A stretch of DNA of 64,000 nucleotides from NCBI GenBank assembly GCA_036346375.1, contig CM070520.1, positions 13,031,791 to 13,095,790 on the forward strand. The letters are read 5' to 3'. Numbering within the stretch: position 1 is the first letter of the stretch; every line of letters begins with the position of its first letter. Made by a program: the position numbers and the translations under genes. Origin of the DNA: Guadua angustifolia. Taxonomy: Eukaryota > Streptophyta > Magnoliopsida > Poales > Poaceae. This document shows, piece by piece, positions 24,296 to 35,202 of this stretch. The notes under the pieces were generated by a model, which saw only the letters and a program-made list of their open reading frames with translations, did not search any database and was not told where the DNA came from.

Positions 24296-25817
24296 AGGGT
24301 CGGGCAGTCCCTTGGTTCTTTTTGCTTTTCTTTCTCTTGTTTGATCCACCTGCATGTGCAAACACCTAAGTGGTACCTTAGCAGATCAGATATTTCTGGG
24401 TTTAACGCTATTTCGCATGTTCTTTCAGTTGGTGTGATCAAGTTTGCTAGATTAAACCGTTAGGCGGCCAGCCTTTTAACTTAGCCGGAATGCTTGAGGA
24501 ACGCTTAGATTAGGGCAGCATCCCTGAGCCCCGCCAGTGATTATGCGTGTTTGCTGCAAACACAAGTAAGGATCACACAAGTCATATGGGACTTAGGCAA
24601 AAAACGACCTTGAGTCCGACAGGAGATGCTAGACGTAGCTTGGTCTTAGCGTTTGGTTTTTGCGCGGGATTGTCACTTGGTTCAAATTCTTCTGGAACTT
24701 GGACCCGATGATTGCCTGAAAACGTGCCGCAGCGTAGCGTGGCGAGGCAACAAGCTTCCGGAAGTGTATTTAGACCAGCGGCACTCGACGGTGACAACCA
24801 GCGGTGCTTCAGAGAGCCAACCCGAGGCGTACAAGCCGTGTTTGAGTACCACGTCTAACTTGCACCCCGGTTGCTTGGCCGCATCGAACGTTAACGCTTT
24901 TAACACACTTCCCCTAATCATAAGGGGCCGTTAACTTTTGGCACTTGTGACAATCACGCATACCTTGACCCATCTTAGCGCATGCACATGAGGAAACGGT
25001 CAGAAATGCGGCAAGGAGCACTTATCTTGCTTCTTATATTACCGGGCGACCAGCCCCCGAGCGCCCGGGCGACCACGAAGGGATCCGGGGCGAGCAGCCC
25101 CCGAGCACTTGGGCGACCACGAAGAAGCTCGGGGCGACCACGAAGGGATCCGGGGCGAGCAGCCCCCGAGCACTTGGGCGACCACGAAGGAGCCTGGGGC
25201 GACCAGCCCCCGAGCTCCTGGGCGACCGCGAAGAAACTTCGGGGCACTGTTACTAACAGAATGAGTAGGCATATGCAAGAAAAAACCGAATGATATAGGT
25301 CCCCGCACGGAGTGAGCTCCGGTCCCTTTTTGATTTCTAAGTCCTTGTGATTTTTTTTGGAGATCGAACCACGGTGCTGTGCGTCAAAGCAGCGGGCTTT
25401 CAGGAGGGGTACTAGTCTAACGATGCTCGCGGTGACAACCAGCGGTGCTTCAGGGAGCCAACCCGAGGCGTGCGAGCCGCGTTTGAGCACCGCATCTAGC
25501 CCGCCCCCTGGTCGCCCGTCCTTGTCGAACACAGGCACCAGGTGACTCTTATAGATCGCCAAGGAATTAGCAAACACACGGAACCAGCGACACTCATGCA
25601 AAAAGCTCGCCGCTAAGGGCACAAAAAGGGACAACAATGGCAAATTGAAAGCCTTCTAGGCAACAACTTTACCAACCGCCAGAAGCCGCCAACCAGCTGA
25701 GGGAGAGTCTTACCTCATGGCTGACCAGGGCGAGCAGCGGGGTACTTACAATTCCTTCAAGGATAGAATTTCTGCAATAACTCTATGTTATAGGAATTCG
25801 TCAGTTCTCCGCCGTCC
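24296..25817. other. Gypsy region between antisense ORF and integrase
   Basis: No gene. It holds a direct repeat (24790-24900 against 25430-25540, sharing GTGACAACCAGCGGTGCTTC) and a GC-rich tandem repeat at 25043-25245. Such repeat-rich spacers are common between integrase and the 3' LTR of Tat elements. Confidence 0.6.
25043..25245 (+). repeat. GC-rich minisatellite, unit about 44 bases
   Basis: Four to five units built from GGGCGAGCAGCCCCCGAGC, then a variable tetranucleotide, then GGGCGACCACGAAG and a variable end. One unit (near 25131) is truncated to its second half. Confidence 0.85.
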
Positions 25818-27392
25818 TCAGTGGCCAACCGGACCGCCCCGGGCCGAGCTACTGAAACCACCTTGAAGGGGCCCTCCCATCGGGGAGACAGTTTGTGCAA
25901 CCCGGCATGCGTCTGAATTCTGACGCAAGACCAGGTCGCCTACTGCCAATGTTCTCTCAGAGACCCGGGTGGCGTGGTACTGCCTGAGACTTTGCTGGTA
26001 GCGGGCAGCACGGAGGGCAGCACGGTCTCGCACCTCCTCCAAAAGGTTGACATCTTCTCGCCGGAGCTCCTTTTGGTCTTCTTCGTTGAACGCCGAGACG
26101 CGCGGGGAGCCGAGCGACAGCTCGGAGGGGAGAACAGCCTCCGCCCCGTATACCAGGAGGAAGGGCGTCTCGCCCGTGGCCCGGCTGGGGGTGGTGCGGA
26201 GCGACCACAGCACGGCCGGGAGTTCTTCCGTCCATCGCGCGCCCCTTTTATGGAGCCGATCAAATGCTCTTATCTTGAGGCCCTTCAACACCAGCGCGTT
26301 GGCGCGTTCTGCTTGCCCGTTGCTCATAGGATGGGCCACCGAAGCGAAACATACCTTGGTGCCCATTTCTTCGCAGAATTCCAAGAAAGCCGCACTGGTG
26401 AATTGGGTCCCGTTGTCGGTGATGATGCGATTGGCGACTCCAAAGCGGGTGAAGATCCCGCGCATAAACTTAACAGCAGCGGCAGCCGTGATGGCGCGCA
26501 CCGCTTCGGCTTCAACCCACTTGGTGAATTTGTCGATGGCGACGAAGAGGTGGGTGAAGCCCCCTGTGGCCCGCGGGAACGGGCCCAGGATATCCAGCCC
26601 CCAGACCGCAAACGGCCAAGAGAGCGGGATGGTTTGCAGAGCTTGGGCTGGCCGGTGGACCTGCCTGGCGAAGAACTGACAAGCTTCGCATGTCCTCACC
26701 AGTTCGCAAGCATCCTGGAGGGCGGTAGGCCAATAAAATCCTTGACGAAATGCCTTACTGACTAATGTTCGGTCGGACATATGGCTCCCGCACACGCCTC
26801 TATGGATATCAGAGAGCAGGTTGCTCCCCTCTTCCCGAGTGATGCACTTCAGTAGAACTCCGTTTCTGCCCTGGCAATATAGGTCCCCACCTACCAGAGT
26901 ATAGCACTTGGCCTTACGTGCAATCTTCTCAGCTGAGGCATCATCATCGGGGATCACTTGGTCACGCAGGAAGGCTAGGATAGGATCCATCCACCGATCT
27001 TCCTGGCCAAGTGCGGCGACCACTCGGTGCTCGCCCGGGTACTCATTGGGCGAACTTTTCCCTGGCGCGCCTCGGCGACCGCCATCTTCCTCCCGGACAC
27101 AGGGGGCGGCACGCCGTTTTTCCCCGGATCGGGGCCATGACAATGCACCGCCTTCCCCGCCTGAGCCGGAGGCCACAACGGCCTTGCTGTCGTCCCCGCC
27201 TGAACTAGGGGCTGCGACGGCGACACCATCGTCCCCACCTGAATTGGGGGCCGTGATGGACGGTCGCGATAGCCTTTCTTCGAAGACTCCGACCGGAACA
27301 GGAGCCCTTGATGACGCGAGCTACGAAAGCCCGTCCGCAAGGTGATTGTCGCGCCGGGGGATATGGATATATCCCAAACCTTCAAAATGACG
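25818..27392 (-). pseudogene. Gypsy integrase (and pol C-terminus)
   Basis: Inserts the cDNA into the genome. The long open frame 25818-27176 shows the zinc-binding part (H..H then CEACQ), followed by the catalytic core: Asp in WGLDILGPF, Asp in IITDNGTQF and Glu in SNGQAERAN. The C-terminal part contains GETPFLLVYGAEAVLPSEL, usual for plant Gypsy integrases. All three catalytic acidic residues are present. The link to RNase H (27177-27392) is broken by frame changes and a stop, so no full polyprotein can be made. The C-terminal end runs into a GC-rich frame unlike the family. Confidence 0.85.
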
Positions 27393-28071
27393 CTACATCT
27401 TCCGGACCTCCGCCAGGTACGCCGCCATGGTGGGGTCAGAATATTGGAACTCCTTCCGCGCTTGATTAATGACCAGCAGGGAGTCTCCCTTGACTTGGAG
27501 ACGCCGAATGCCCAACGCCGAAGCGATACGTAATCCTGCCAGTAGGCCCTCGTACTCAGCTATGTTGTTTGTGGCCTTGAACTCGAGGGCGACCACGTAC
27601 CGAAGGATGTCCCCGGTCGGGGAGACCAGGACAACCCCAGCCCCCGCGCCCTCCAACCTGAAGGAACCATTAAAGAACAAGGTCCAGGGAGAGGGCGCGG
27701 GAGCGTCTTCAGCTTCTGGAGTGGCGGGAATCCACTCAGCAACGAACTCCGCCAGCTCCTGACTCTTGATGGCGGTGCGGGGTACGAATTTGAGGTTGAA
27801 TTCCCCCAGTTCCACCGCCTATTTTGCAACCTGGCCCTCTGCTTCTCGGTTGTGGAGGATCTCTCGTAGAGGGTAGGCCGTGACCACGGTAATTTCCCGT
27901 CCTTGGAAATAATGGCGCAGCTTCCTGGACGCCACCAGATCTGCATCTGACATCTTCGAGCTGCGGGTATCGGGTCTCGCCTCGTGCGACACCTTGTCGA
28001 TGTAGTACACGGCCTTTGGACGCCCTCTCTCTCCGCAATCAGCACCGCGCTCACCACCTCGGGGGTGGCAG
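27393..28071 (-). pseudogene. Gypsy RNase H region
   Basis: Degrades RNA in the RNA-DNA hybrid during reverse transcription. The frame 27393-27815 contains WTLFFNGS, EFKATNNIAEYEGLLAGL and KGDSLLVINQ, the plant Gypsy RNase H signature; the first position usually reads DGS, here NGS. Upstream, 27819-28010 carries the connection segment (HYFQGREITVVTAYPLR). A TAG stop at 27819-27821 sits where a Trp codon is expected (VAK-stop-AVELGEF), and the frame changes again near 28035 and 28110. Confidence 0.8.
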
Positions 28072-29097
28072 CTATGTCTGAGAACAGCGGCTCACCGCGC
28101 GGGGAGACCAAAGACGGGGAGAGGAGAGGTACCGCTTCAACTCTTCAAACGCCTTTTGGGATTCTTCAGTCCACTCAAAGTGGTTTGCCTTCTTCAACAG
28201 CTTAAACAGGGGTAAGCTTTTCTCTCCCAGCCGGGCGATGAATCGCCCCAGGGAGGCCAGGCGACCGGCCAGGCATTGGACTTGCTTGAGTCGCGCTGGC
28301 GGCTTCATATGCTCGATGGCCGATATCTTGTCAGGGTTGGCTTCAATGCCCCGGTTGGACACCAGAAAGCCCAACAGCTTGCCGGAGCGCACACCGAACA
28401 CACATTTTTTTGGGTTGAGCTTCAGGCAATTCTTCCGGAGGTTAGCAAAGGTTTCCTTCAGGTCTTGGATCAGTTCTTCACTCTTTTTGACCTTCACAAC
28501 TAAATCATCAACGTACACCTCAAGATTTCGCCCTATCTGGGGGCGAAAGGTAATGTGCATGGCACGCTGGTAAGTGGAACCGGCATTCTTTAAACCAAAA
28601 GCCATTCTTACATAACAGTACACACCCATAGGGGTTACAAAAGCGGTCTTCTCTTCATCTTCAAGTGCCATGCTAATCTGGTGGTACCCGGAGTACGCAT
28701 CCAGGAAACACAGCAGTTCGCACCCGGCCGTGGAGTCAACAATGAGATCGACCCGCGGCAGGGGATATGGATCCTTCGGGCAGGCTTTGTTGAGGTCGGT
28801 GAAGTCGACACACATGCGCCACCTCCCATTGGACTTCTTGACGAGCACAGGGTTGGCAAGCCACTCAGGATGAGAGACTTCCCTGATGATCCCCGCGCTC
28901 AATAGCTTCTCTACCTCCTCCCGAATGGCTTCTTGGCGCTCGGGCGCCTGCCTCCGGACCTTCTGCCGGACCGGACGTGCCTCGGGAAGCGTTGCCAATC
29001 GGTGCTCGATCACCTCCCTAGGGACCCCAGCCATGTCGGACGGTTGCCAGGCGAACACGTCGGAGTTGGACTGGAGGAAGGTGACGAGCGCGTCTTC
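28072..29097 (-). pseudogene. Gypsy reverse transcriptase
   Basis: Copies element RNA into cDNA. Motifs in order: RMCVDFTDLNKACPKDPYPL, FLDAYSGYHQI, AFVTPMGVYCYVRMAFGLKN and the catalytic YVDD in NLEVYVDDLVVK, then LGFLVSNRGIEANPDKI. The frame is the same as gag-protease upstream and is separated from it only by an amber codon at 29098-29100. It ends in a frameshift near 28110, inside the block that follows FEELKRYLSSP. Confidence 0.88.
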
Positions 29098-31574
29098 CTA
29101 TTTGGCGCTGAGGTTGGCGCCAATATTAACGGTCCTTTGGGGCTCGCCCCCACTCAGGGCGACCACCTTGACCTCACCGGCGGAGCCAGGTGAGGCGCGG
29201 GTCTGGGCCTGAGGAGCTCCCGAGGACGTGGCGTCTGGGCGCCCGACGCAGGTGGCACCGGCCAGGTCCTGCGCGAACTTGAAACAGCGCAAGGCCTCGG
29301 CCTTATCCACCCTGATCGCAATGGGGCCAGCGGGCCCCGGCATCTTCACCACCATGTACGCATAGTGAGTGGCCGCCATGAACTGGGCCAACGCCGGTCG
29401 GCTGAGCAGGGCATTATAGGGGAGGTCAAAGTCTGCGACCTCGAAATCCACCAACTCGATGCGATAGTTGTCCCTCTCCCCAAAGGTGAGGGGGAGGCGC
29501 ACCTGACCCAGGGGCATCAAACCAGCCTCTAGGGCTACCCCGAAGAAGGGCAAAGCTGGGCGTACATCCGACCGCGGGATCTGGAGCGCCAAGAATGCTG
29601 AGGAGGATAGGAGGTTGATAGAGCTCCCTCCGTCCACCAGCACGCGGCTTAGCCGCACATTCCGTACAATGGGCGACACTACGACTGGGAGATGCCCCAG
29701 GCCGTTGGCGCCCTCGGGATGGTCAGCCTGACTGAAGGTGAGCGTTTGCTCAGACCACTTCAGCATCCGACTCGCCCCCGAGCTCGATGCGGTGGCGCAG
29801 ACTTCCCTCTTCAGCCGTTTGTAAGCGGCGTTGGAGGGGAAGGTGGACGAACCACCATGGATGTAGGACACCACGTGATCGGCCTGCTGGAAGGCCAGCG
29901 GGGGATCTTCATCTTGATCATCGTCGGGGCGGCGCTCCTTGAGCCGCTTCTCCACCATCTTGTCCACGACCCGACAATTGTCCAGGTCGTGGTTGTTGGT
30001 TTTATGTATCAGGCAGTAGGGCTCGCCCTCCTTTTGGTCACGGCGGTCGTTCCCACGACCGCAGCGGTCATCGCGCCGATCGCGGCGATCGTTACGCCGG
30101 TCACGACGGTCGTCACGCCGGTCGCGGCGATCATCACGCCAGTCGCGGCGGTTGCGCTTATGAGGCGCAGGGTCTTCTTCGTCGTCGCGCTCGGCAGCCA
30201 GGACCTGCCTTGTTTCACCCGCCTCGCGCTTCCGCGCCTTCTTGCCTGTTCGGCCGGAACCTTTCGAGGTCCCGGCTTCGTCCTTGCCTTGACCACCCTT
30301 GGGGCCAGGCGCTGGCCCCCTCGCCTCCGCGGCCCGCGCACATTTATGTGCGAGGGAAAAGAGCTCGGAGGTGGAACTGATGGTACGGGTGACCATCTTC
30401 TCCTTCATCTTGCGGTCGCGCACGCCTCTCCTGAAGGCGATGACGACCGATTGCTCGGAGATGTGAGGGATTGTGTTGCGGCAGTGGCAGAACCGCCGGA
30501 TGAAGTCGCGAAGCGACTCCCCCTTCTCTTGCTCCAAAGCATGGAGGTCATCCTCCACGCCGGGCTGCGCAAAGGAGCCCTGAAAGTTGGCGATGAAGAG
30601 GTCGCACAATTTCCCCCACGAGTGCACTGATCCTCGGGGGAGGTTTAGCAGCCAGGAGCGGGCAGAGCCCGTCAAGGCTGTTGGAAGGTAGTTGGCCATG
30701 ACCTTTTTAGATCCGCCAGCTGCCCGCACCATCGTCGTGTAGATCTGGAGGAACTCCTCCGGGTTGGTGGTGCCGTCATATTTTTCTATGGCCGCCGGGC
30801 GGAACCTGTCCGGCCACGTCACGCGGCGCAGCCGCCGGGAGAAGGCCTGGCACCCGACGCCGTAGAGGGAGCCGAGCCACTCATCGGGAGCCCGATCCGG
30901 AGACCGGCCATGGGAGCGCGAGGCCCGGCTCCTTAAAGAGTCGGAGGAGTGAACCTCCTCCTTAGTCCGAGAATGAGAGCCACGGGGGGGACTCTCATCG
31001 TCAGACGCTGCCTGCTTACCGTGGCAGCGCTCTTGGTCCGGACGGCGCGGCAGGCGACCGCGGAGGTCATCACCGCGCCGCCGGCGGCTCTCATCCAGAT
31101 GAGAGCGGAGGTCCCCACGGTTCCTCGAGGAACCGGGACCGGCACTGCGCGCGCCCTTTCTTTGACCCTGGCCCCCCTGGCCGGGGCCTTTCTCGTTAGG
31201 GCGGCTGGAGGCCTGAGAGCGCCCTGCATGCGCCTTAGGCGTCAAGGTACGACCGTTACTGACCGGCGGGAGCCCTACTGGTGGGCGCGTCCCACGAGGC
31301 CAGCGATGCTCCGTAGCCATGGAGTGGCCGGGGAATCTCCCGCGAACTCCACCGGAGGGTGGTCCAGAAGAGCACGAGCCGCGTGCAAGTTCTGGGCAGG
31401 GGTGGCTGCTTCCATGGCCAACCTGCGACGCACGGGCTGCTCCACCGCTTCAGGGAGAGCAGCAGCGCCGCCTCGCAGGGGCGGGGTGAGACGGTCCCTC
31501 GACCGACGCGATGGCTGGGAGGCGCCTTGGTCGTCACTCGCCCCCGCGATATTCCGATGCTGAGAATCCGCCAT
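29098..31574 (-). pseudogene. Gypsy gag and aspartic protease
   Basis: Structural gag and protease. The likely start is the Met at 31574 (MADSQHRN); a frame change near 31300 leads into the 740-residue frame ending at 29098. The capsid-like region contains LLNLPRGSVHSWGKLCDLF and ESLRDFIRRFCHCRNTIP. Then comes an unusual Arg-Asp tract (about 30000-30160, repeated RRDDRRDRR) and CLIHKTNNHDLDNC, a degenerate zinc-knuckle-like motif. The protease active site is VLVDGGSSINLL, where Asp-Gly-Gly replaces the more usual Asp-Ser/Thr-Gly, as is common in this lineage. It ends with TAG. Confidence 0.85.
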
Positions 31575-31653
31575 CTTCAGATGCACAGGCTTGCCTCTAA
31601 ATCGCAAACGCCGAGGTCCGCCGGGGAGTTAGCCGGGGAAACCAACCACTAGC

Positions 31654-31672
31654 CCCCTACCTGGCGTGCCCC
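31654..31672 (-). other. Primer binding site region of the Gypsy element
   Basis: On the minus strand the bases directly after the 5' LTR read GGGGCACGCCAGGTAGGGGG. Position and form suit a tRNA primer site, but the expected TGG start is not intact and I do not name the tRNA. Confidence 0.45.
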
Positions 31673-32352
31673 TGTCAGCGTATTCCGCCTGATAGGCCCA
31701 GAATCTACAAACCGGGTTTGGTTCGGAAGGAGGGCGTCTTCGCGGCTGGCTAACCTAGAGGGTGAAAACCCTAGGAACTCCCCCTCGACGAACCGCGACG
31801 TCTACGAACTAGAGATGACACACAGATTTTACCCAGGTTCAGGCCCCCTTTGCCCTGGGTAATAGCCTTACTTCCTGCTAGATTGTTTAAAGAGTGTGCG
31901 AAGCTAGTACAAAGCTTTCCGGTTACAAGCTCTCTCTTAGACTATGCTGCTAAGCCCTTGCTTGCAACGCTACTCAAACGCTCGACCTCTTTTTGACGGG
32001 TTGGTGAGACGCGTCAGAGGAATGGGCTTGTAGCAGAAATCCTTGTAGTTGATAGGTCTGACACCGCTGTCCTGCCGCCCAGAACGGTACGACAGGGGAA
32101 GGAGCCTTCGAGGTGAAGCCACCTCGCACCACCTTTTTGCCTTGCGGTGGGGCGGCGGGCGTCTTCGCCCACCTGCCGCCACGGGTGCCACGGGCGAAAG
32201 CGAGCGCCGCCACCTTTCGCCGGTGCCACGCGCCGGGCGGCGAGCGTGCTTCGCCCACCGCCGCCGGGTGCCACGTGGACCTGTCATGCTGACAGCCGTG
32301 TTGACTGCTTTTGTGCGGCGGAGAGGGTACCCCAGCGTAGAGTACGCTGACA
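31673..32352 (-). repeat. 5' LTR of the Tat-type Gypsy element
   Basis: 680 bases, TGTCAG to CTGACA. It corresponds to the LTR at 21114-21744 but has extra bases in the GC-rich central part. The flank CCAAT at 32353-32357 is the target duplication. Confidence 0.88.
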
Positions 32353-32554
32353 CCAATAAATAGAAAATATTTTATTAATACAAAATACACGTCAGAGACA
32401 ATTCTAGTTAGGAACCATCTGTGATATCTACTTAGGAACCATCTGTGATAATCCACACATCACAAACGGTTCTAATTAGGAACCATCTATGATAACCCAC
32501 ACATCAGAGGTTGTTTATAATTGGAATCGTCTATGATATCATTATATCACCAAC
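32353..32554 (+). repeat. CACTA subterminal repeat block
   Basis: Four or more tandem-like copies of a unit close to TTAGGAACCATCTGTGATA with a spacer of ACACATCA type, as in CACTA subterminal regions. The block continues after the solo LTR at 33240-33400. Confidence 0.65.
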
Positions 32555-33232
32555 TGACGAGGACTGGGCGTCCCTTGACCGACCGGCGCATGGTCAACGG
32601 ACCCCCCAAGCTCGGGAGGCCCCGACCACGACCTGAGCGTGGGCCGAGGCGCTCGACCTAGAGTGCGCTGGACCCGAGCTCGATTCCGCACGACCTCGAG
32701 CTCGGGTCGGTTCTCGCTCGAGCTGTGGTTCTCCCCTGGATTTTGGATCGCGCGTTTGACCGACGGTTGCCAAGGAGCGAGTCATGGGGAGGCAGCAGAT
32801 GCGTGCAACAAGTCCGGAGCAGTTACTGCCAGCTCTCAACGTGCATGAAGGCCACTTCCTGGGAATCTCTCCCATCCGTTGCGCGCAGAGGAGATATAAG
32901 ACCAAGGATGCGCAGTCTCTTAAAGGACACACGAAGACAACACACAACACGCCATAGTTCGAGTTTAGACATAGCCCTCACAGAACTTGAGCTGTAATAC
33001 ACCCCTGTACTCAGAAACGACTAAGAATACCGCCGCAAGGCGACTGGAGTAGAGCTGTTACCTTCACAGGGGCTCGAACCAGTATAAATCTCGGTCTCAC
33101 GCTCGTTGTCGTCTTGCTCCGACCGTTGCCACGTCTAATCCGTTCCTTCGTTTGAGTTAAGCACAGCTCGGGTCCCGTATTGCACTAACCCCCCGTTTCA
33201 TTTCTTGTGGTTGGCGATCCCGATCGTCGACA
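32555..33232 (+). repeat. Solo LTR inside the CACTA remnant
   Basis: Starts TGACGAGGAC and ends CGTCGACA. Flanks are CCAAC (32550-32554) and CCAAT (33233-33237), a 5-bp duplication with one change. The CACTA subterminal repeats resume on both sides. A TATA-like AGATATAAGAC at 32890 suggests plus orientation. No internal domain or second LTR, so it is a solo LTR; the family is not named. Confidence 0.7.
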
Positions 33233-33469
33233 CCAATGGTTTATAAATTAGGAATCGTCTATAATGTTAGATATCACCGATGGTTCTAATTAGGAATCAT
33301 CTGTGATATCATAAATCACACCGTCGTTATATCACTGACATATCGTTACAGACGGTTCAGAAAACTGTTTGTGATGATGGTTCCGAATCGTCTATGATGT
33401 TATAATGTGTAGTATGCTTGGATGGATTTAGCATATGGATGCATGAATTGAATTAAAAACAATAAAATC

Positions 33470-33540
33470 AACAGAACTTACGTGCATGAGAGCTTTACTA
33501 ATGTTGTTGTATTTCCGATGCTTCCTATATCCTAAATGTT
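33470..33540 (+). ncRNA. MIR2118-like: miR2118-like locus 1
   Basis: Mature-like 33512-33534 (TTTCCGATGCTTCC then TATATCCTA) has one extra base compared with the 22-nt family form. A star-like arm, ACTTACGTGCATGAGAG, lies at about 33476-33493. It forms a 93-base tandem with locus 2. The extra base may have inactivated this copy. Confidence 0.5.
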
Positions 33541-33565
33541 AGGAGTGATGTGGTGTCTTGCTGCA

Positions 33566-33632
33566 TAGGAGTTTGTGCATGAGAGCTTTACTGATGTTGT
33601 TGTATTTCCGATGCTTCCTAATCCTAAATGTT
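33566..33632 (+). ncRNA. MIR2118-like: miR2118-like locus 2
   Basis: Mature-like 33605-33626 is 22 bases, TTTCCGATGCTTCC then TAATCCTA, with four differences from the family consensus as I know it. The upstream arm is near 33570-33588. It is the second unit of the 93-base tandem. Confidence 0.55.
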
Positions 33633-33670
33633 ACGAGTGCTGTGGTGTCTTGCTGCATAGGAGGAGTTTG

Positions 33671-34249
33671 CGTGTGAGTGCCAAATTACAAGATGTACCG
33701 GAGAAGTGGAGATGATTCTGGTGAAACAAGCTGTTTCTAGGTCTCTCTATGCTGGCAATAATAAGAAGGCCTAGGCCACCTCACGAAGCCTCTCTCACAT
33801 GTTCGCATTGATTGTCTTTTATATGTTTTTTCAGCTTTGTGCTGCTCATTTGATGGTTCGTCTCAGCTGACATTGTAAATTAAAAGTATTTCCTCTTGTC
33901 ATAAATAGTTATTATTTTAGATATCGATATAATCTTAAAACATAACTTTGATCACTAATTTCTATTTAATATATTTATAAACTCGTATATTGCTCCTTCT
34001 GATTTGCGGCACAACTCAAGGCAACATAGAGGAAGTGACAGAAGAGAGAGAAAAGAAAAGAGCAGAGAAAAAAAAAAGAAGGGAGGTGCTACCGTGCTTT
34101 TTTTATATAGTTGCACAAATTTTAAAGCGTGCATAAAGGGTATACAGTGATTATTTATCCTTTCGCTTGCTTCAAATATAATAATTATTTACCTTTTCGT
34201 TTGCTTCAAAATCTGTGTAACCTATATTGGAAAAGAAAGCATTGAAGTA
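33671..34249. other. Region downstream of loci 1 and 2
   Basis: AT-rich, with a GA-rich tract at 34030-34090. No gene was seen. It may be the 3' part of a primary microRNA transcript. Confidence 0.35.
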
Positions 34250-34575
34250 CTGAGAAGGAAAAATTGTGAAAAATTTGAGAGATTATTTCAGGATTGTGCT
34301 TTGATGTAAAGGGATTCTTGTGCATGTTCTATATTCCTAATTTGCGGAATAAATAGTGAGTATAGATTCTGATCGATCTACTAGTTCTTGTTCTTTGAGT
34401 TTTTGTCCAGTTGCATTCTAATATGTTTGTTTAATCCAATTCTTTATCCTAGATTGATTCTTTCTGTTTGATCATTATTTTATTAATTTTTAGAATTAAT
34501 AAAAACAAAAAAAATAGGTTTAGGTGTTAGTTTAAACCATTCACCCCCTTTTGGTGCGTGCATCTCAATCCTTTT
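34250..34575 (+). repeat. Dispersed direct repeat, copy 1
   Basis: Matches 35180-35505: GAGAGATTATTT, AAAGGRATYCTTGTG, TAGATTGATTCTTTC, CATTATTTTATTAAT and CCWKTTCAC recur in order. Identity is moderate, so the pair is old. The class is unknown. Confidence 0.65.
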
Positions 34576-34687
34576 GGGTTTATGATTCGTCACTTTTTCT
34601 TTCAATTTGCAAAGCGAATACAAATCTCATATTTTAAACAGGTTCAGATTCCAATCCGATTCGTAATTCAGATAGGTTTATAATGTA

Positions 34688-35202
34688 TTGGTAACCATGC
34701 TTTCAGTGGCCATGGATGCAAGCAAGCGCATAGCTCGATCTTCATCTACTCCACTGCAGCCTATAAAGCGGGCAGGACAACACCATTTGATAAAACGAGT
34801 ACTGTTCGTCCTCCCAAACAGGCAGCAGCACGAGTTTAGGGGTCAGGTAAGTCCCCCTAATGTCGTAAAACTCTCTTGATTGCTTGTGTAGTTTCGTGAG
34901 ATCGATCCTTGTACGCTGCAATTAATCTTAGTGTCTTTTCGGACTCTTGGTAGCTAGGCAGTAAATACTTCTTTTTGGAGTTACAGATCGAAGGATCAAC
35001 ACCCTGCAAAACAATCGATCGGGAGGTCTCCGAGTCCGAGCTTTCTCGCTGTCCCGTCGAACCGGCAACGGAGCATCATCCGGCGAAGGAAGCAAGGGAC
35101 AACAGAGCAACCGGCAGTACTTCATGCAGCTACTGTAGCAACAGGAGGAGAGAGAAGAGAGAGAGAAAAAGAAAAGAGAGGAAAAAGTGGGGAAAATTTT
35201 GA
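34688..35202 (+). CDS. Candidate two-exon small gene of unknown function
   Basis: A short frame from Met 34688 (or Met 34712) runs to 34846, where a good donor (CAG then GTAAGT) follows. An acceptor TTACAG ends at 34986, and the next exon 34987-35202 continues in the same phase to a stop, giving about 125 residues. The first part contains RIARSSSTPLQPIKRAG; the second ends in a basic Arg-Glu-Lys run that comes from a GA-rich tract. I recognise no domain, and low-complexity sequence makes chance openness likely. It lies between two copies of a dispersed repeat and inside the microRNA cluster, so it may equally be part of a non-coding transcript. Confidence 0.25.

Larger units (their letters stand above)
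21114..32352 (-). mobile_element. Complete Tat-type Gypsy LTR retrotransposon
   Basis: LTRs at 21114-21744 and 31673-32352 start TGTC and end TGACA. The target duplication CCAAT lies at 21109-21113 and 32353-32357. On the minus strand the order is gag, protease, reverse transcriptase, RNase H and integrase, which is Gypsy order. An extra ORF on the opposite strand between integrase and the 3' LTR, plus GC-rich tandem repeats there, point to the Tat (RIRE2/Retand-like) lineage. Indels between the LTRs and several stops and frameshifts show it is old and inactive. Confidence 0.9.
19355..33420 (+). mobile_element. Decayed CACTA (En/Spm) element hosting two LTR insertions
   Basis: Starts near CTACTACAGAAAGGG and ends near ATGTGTAGTA, remnants of CACTA-type terminal repeats. 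Both ends carry clustered subterminal motifs of the form ACGGTTTT/AACCGTCTATGATG (left 19410-19470; right 32390-32545 and 33240-33400). Degenerate CACTA coding sequence is present at 19567-20425. A complete Gypsy element (21114-32352) and a solo LTR (32555-33232) sit inside it. Exact ends and target duplication cannot be fixed. Confidence 0.6.

Noticed and set aside
22832..24441. Long minus-strand open frames opposite the antisense ORF
   Set aside because: They are mirror frames in very GC-rich DNA, with Pro/Arg/Ala composition and no family motif; the plus frame has Transposase_28-like motifs.
25974..26765. Plus-strand open frames over the integrase region
   Set aside because: Shadows of the minus-strand integrase, whose catalytic residues are in order.
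29692..30630. Plus-strand 312-codon frame over gag
   Set aside because: Mirror of the Arg-Asp-rich gag tract; no domain.
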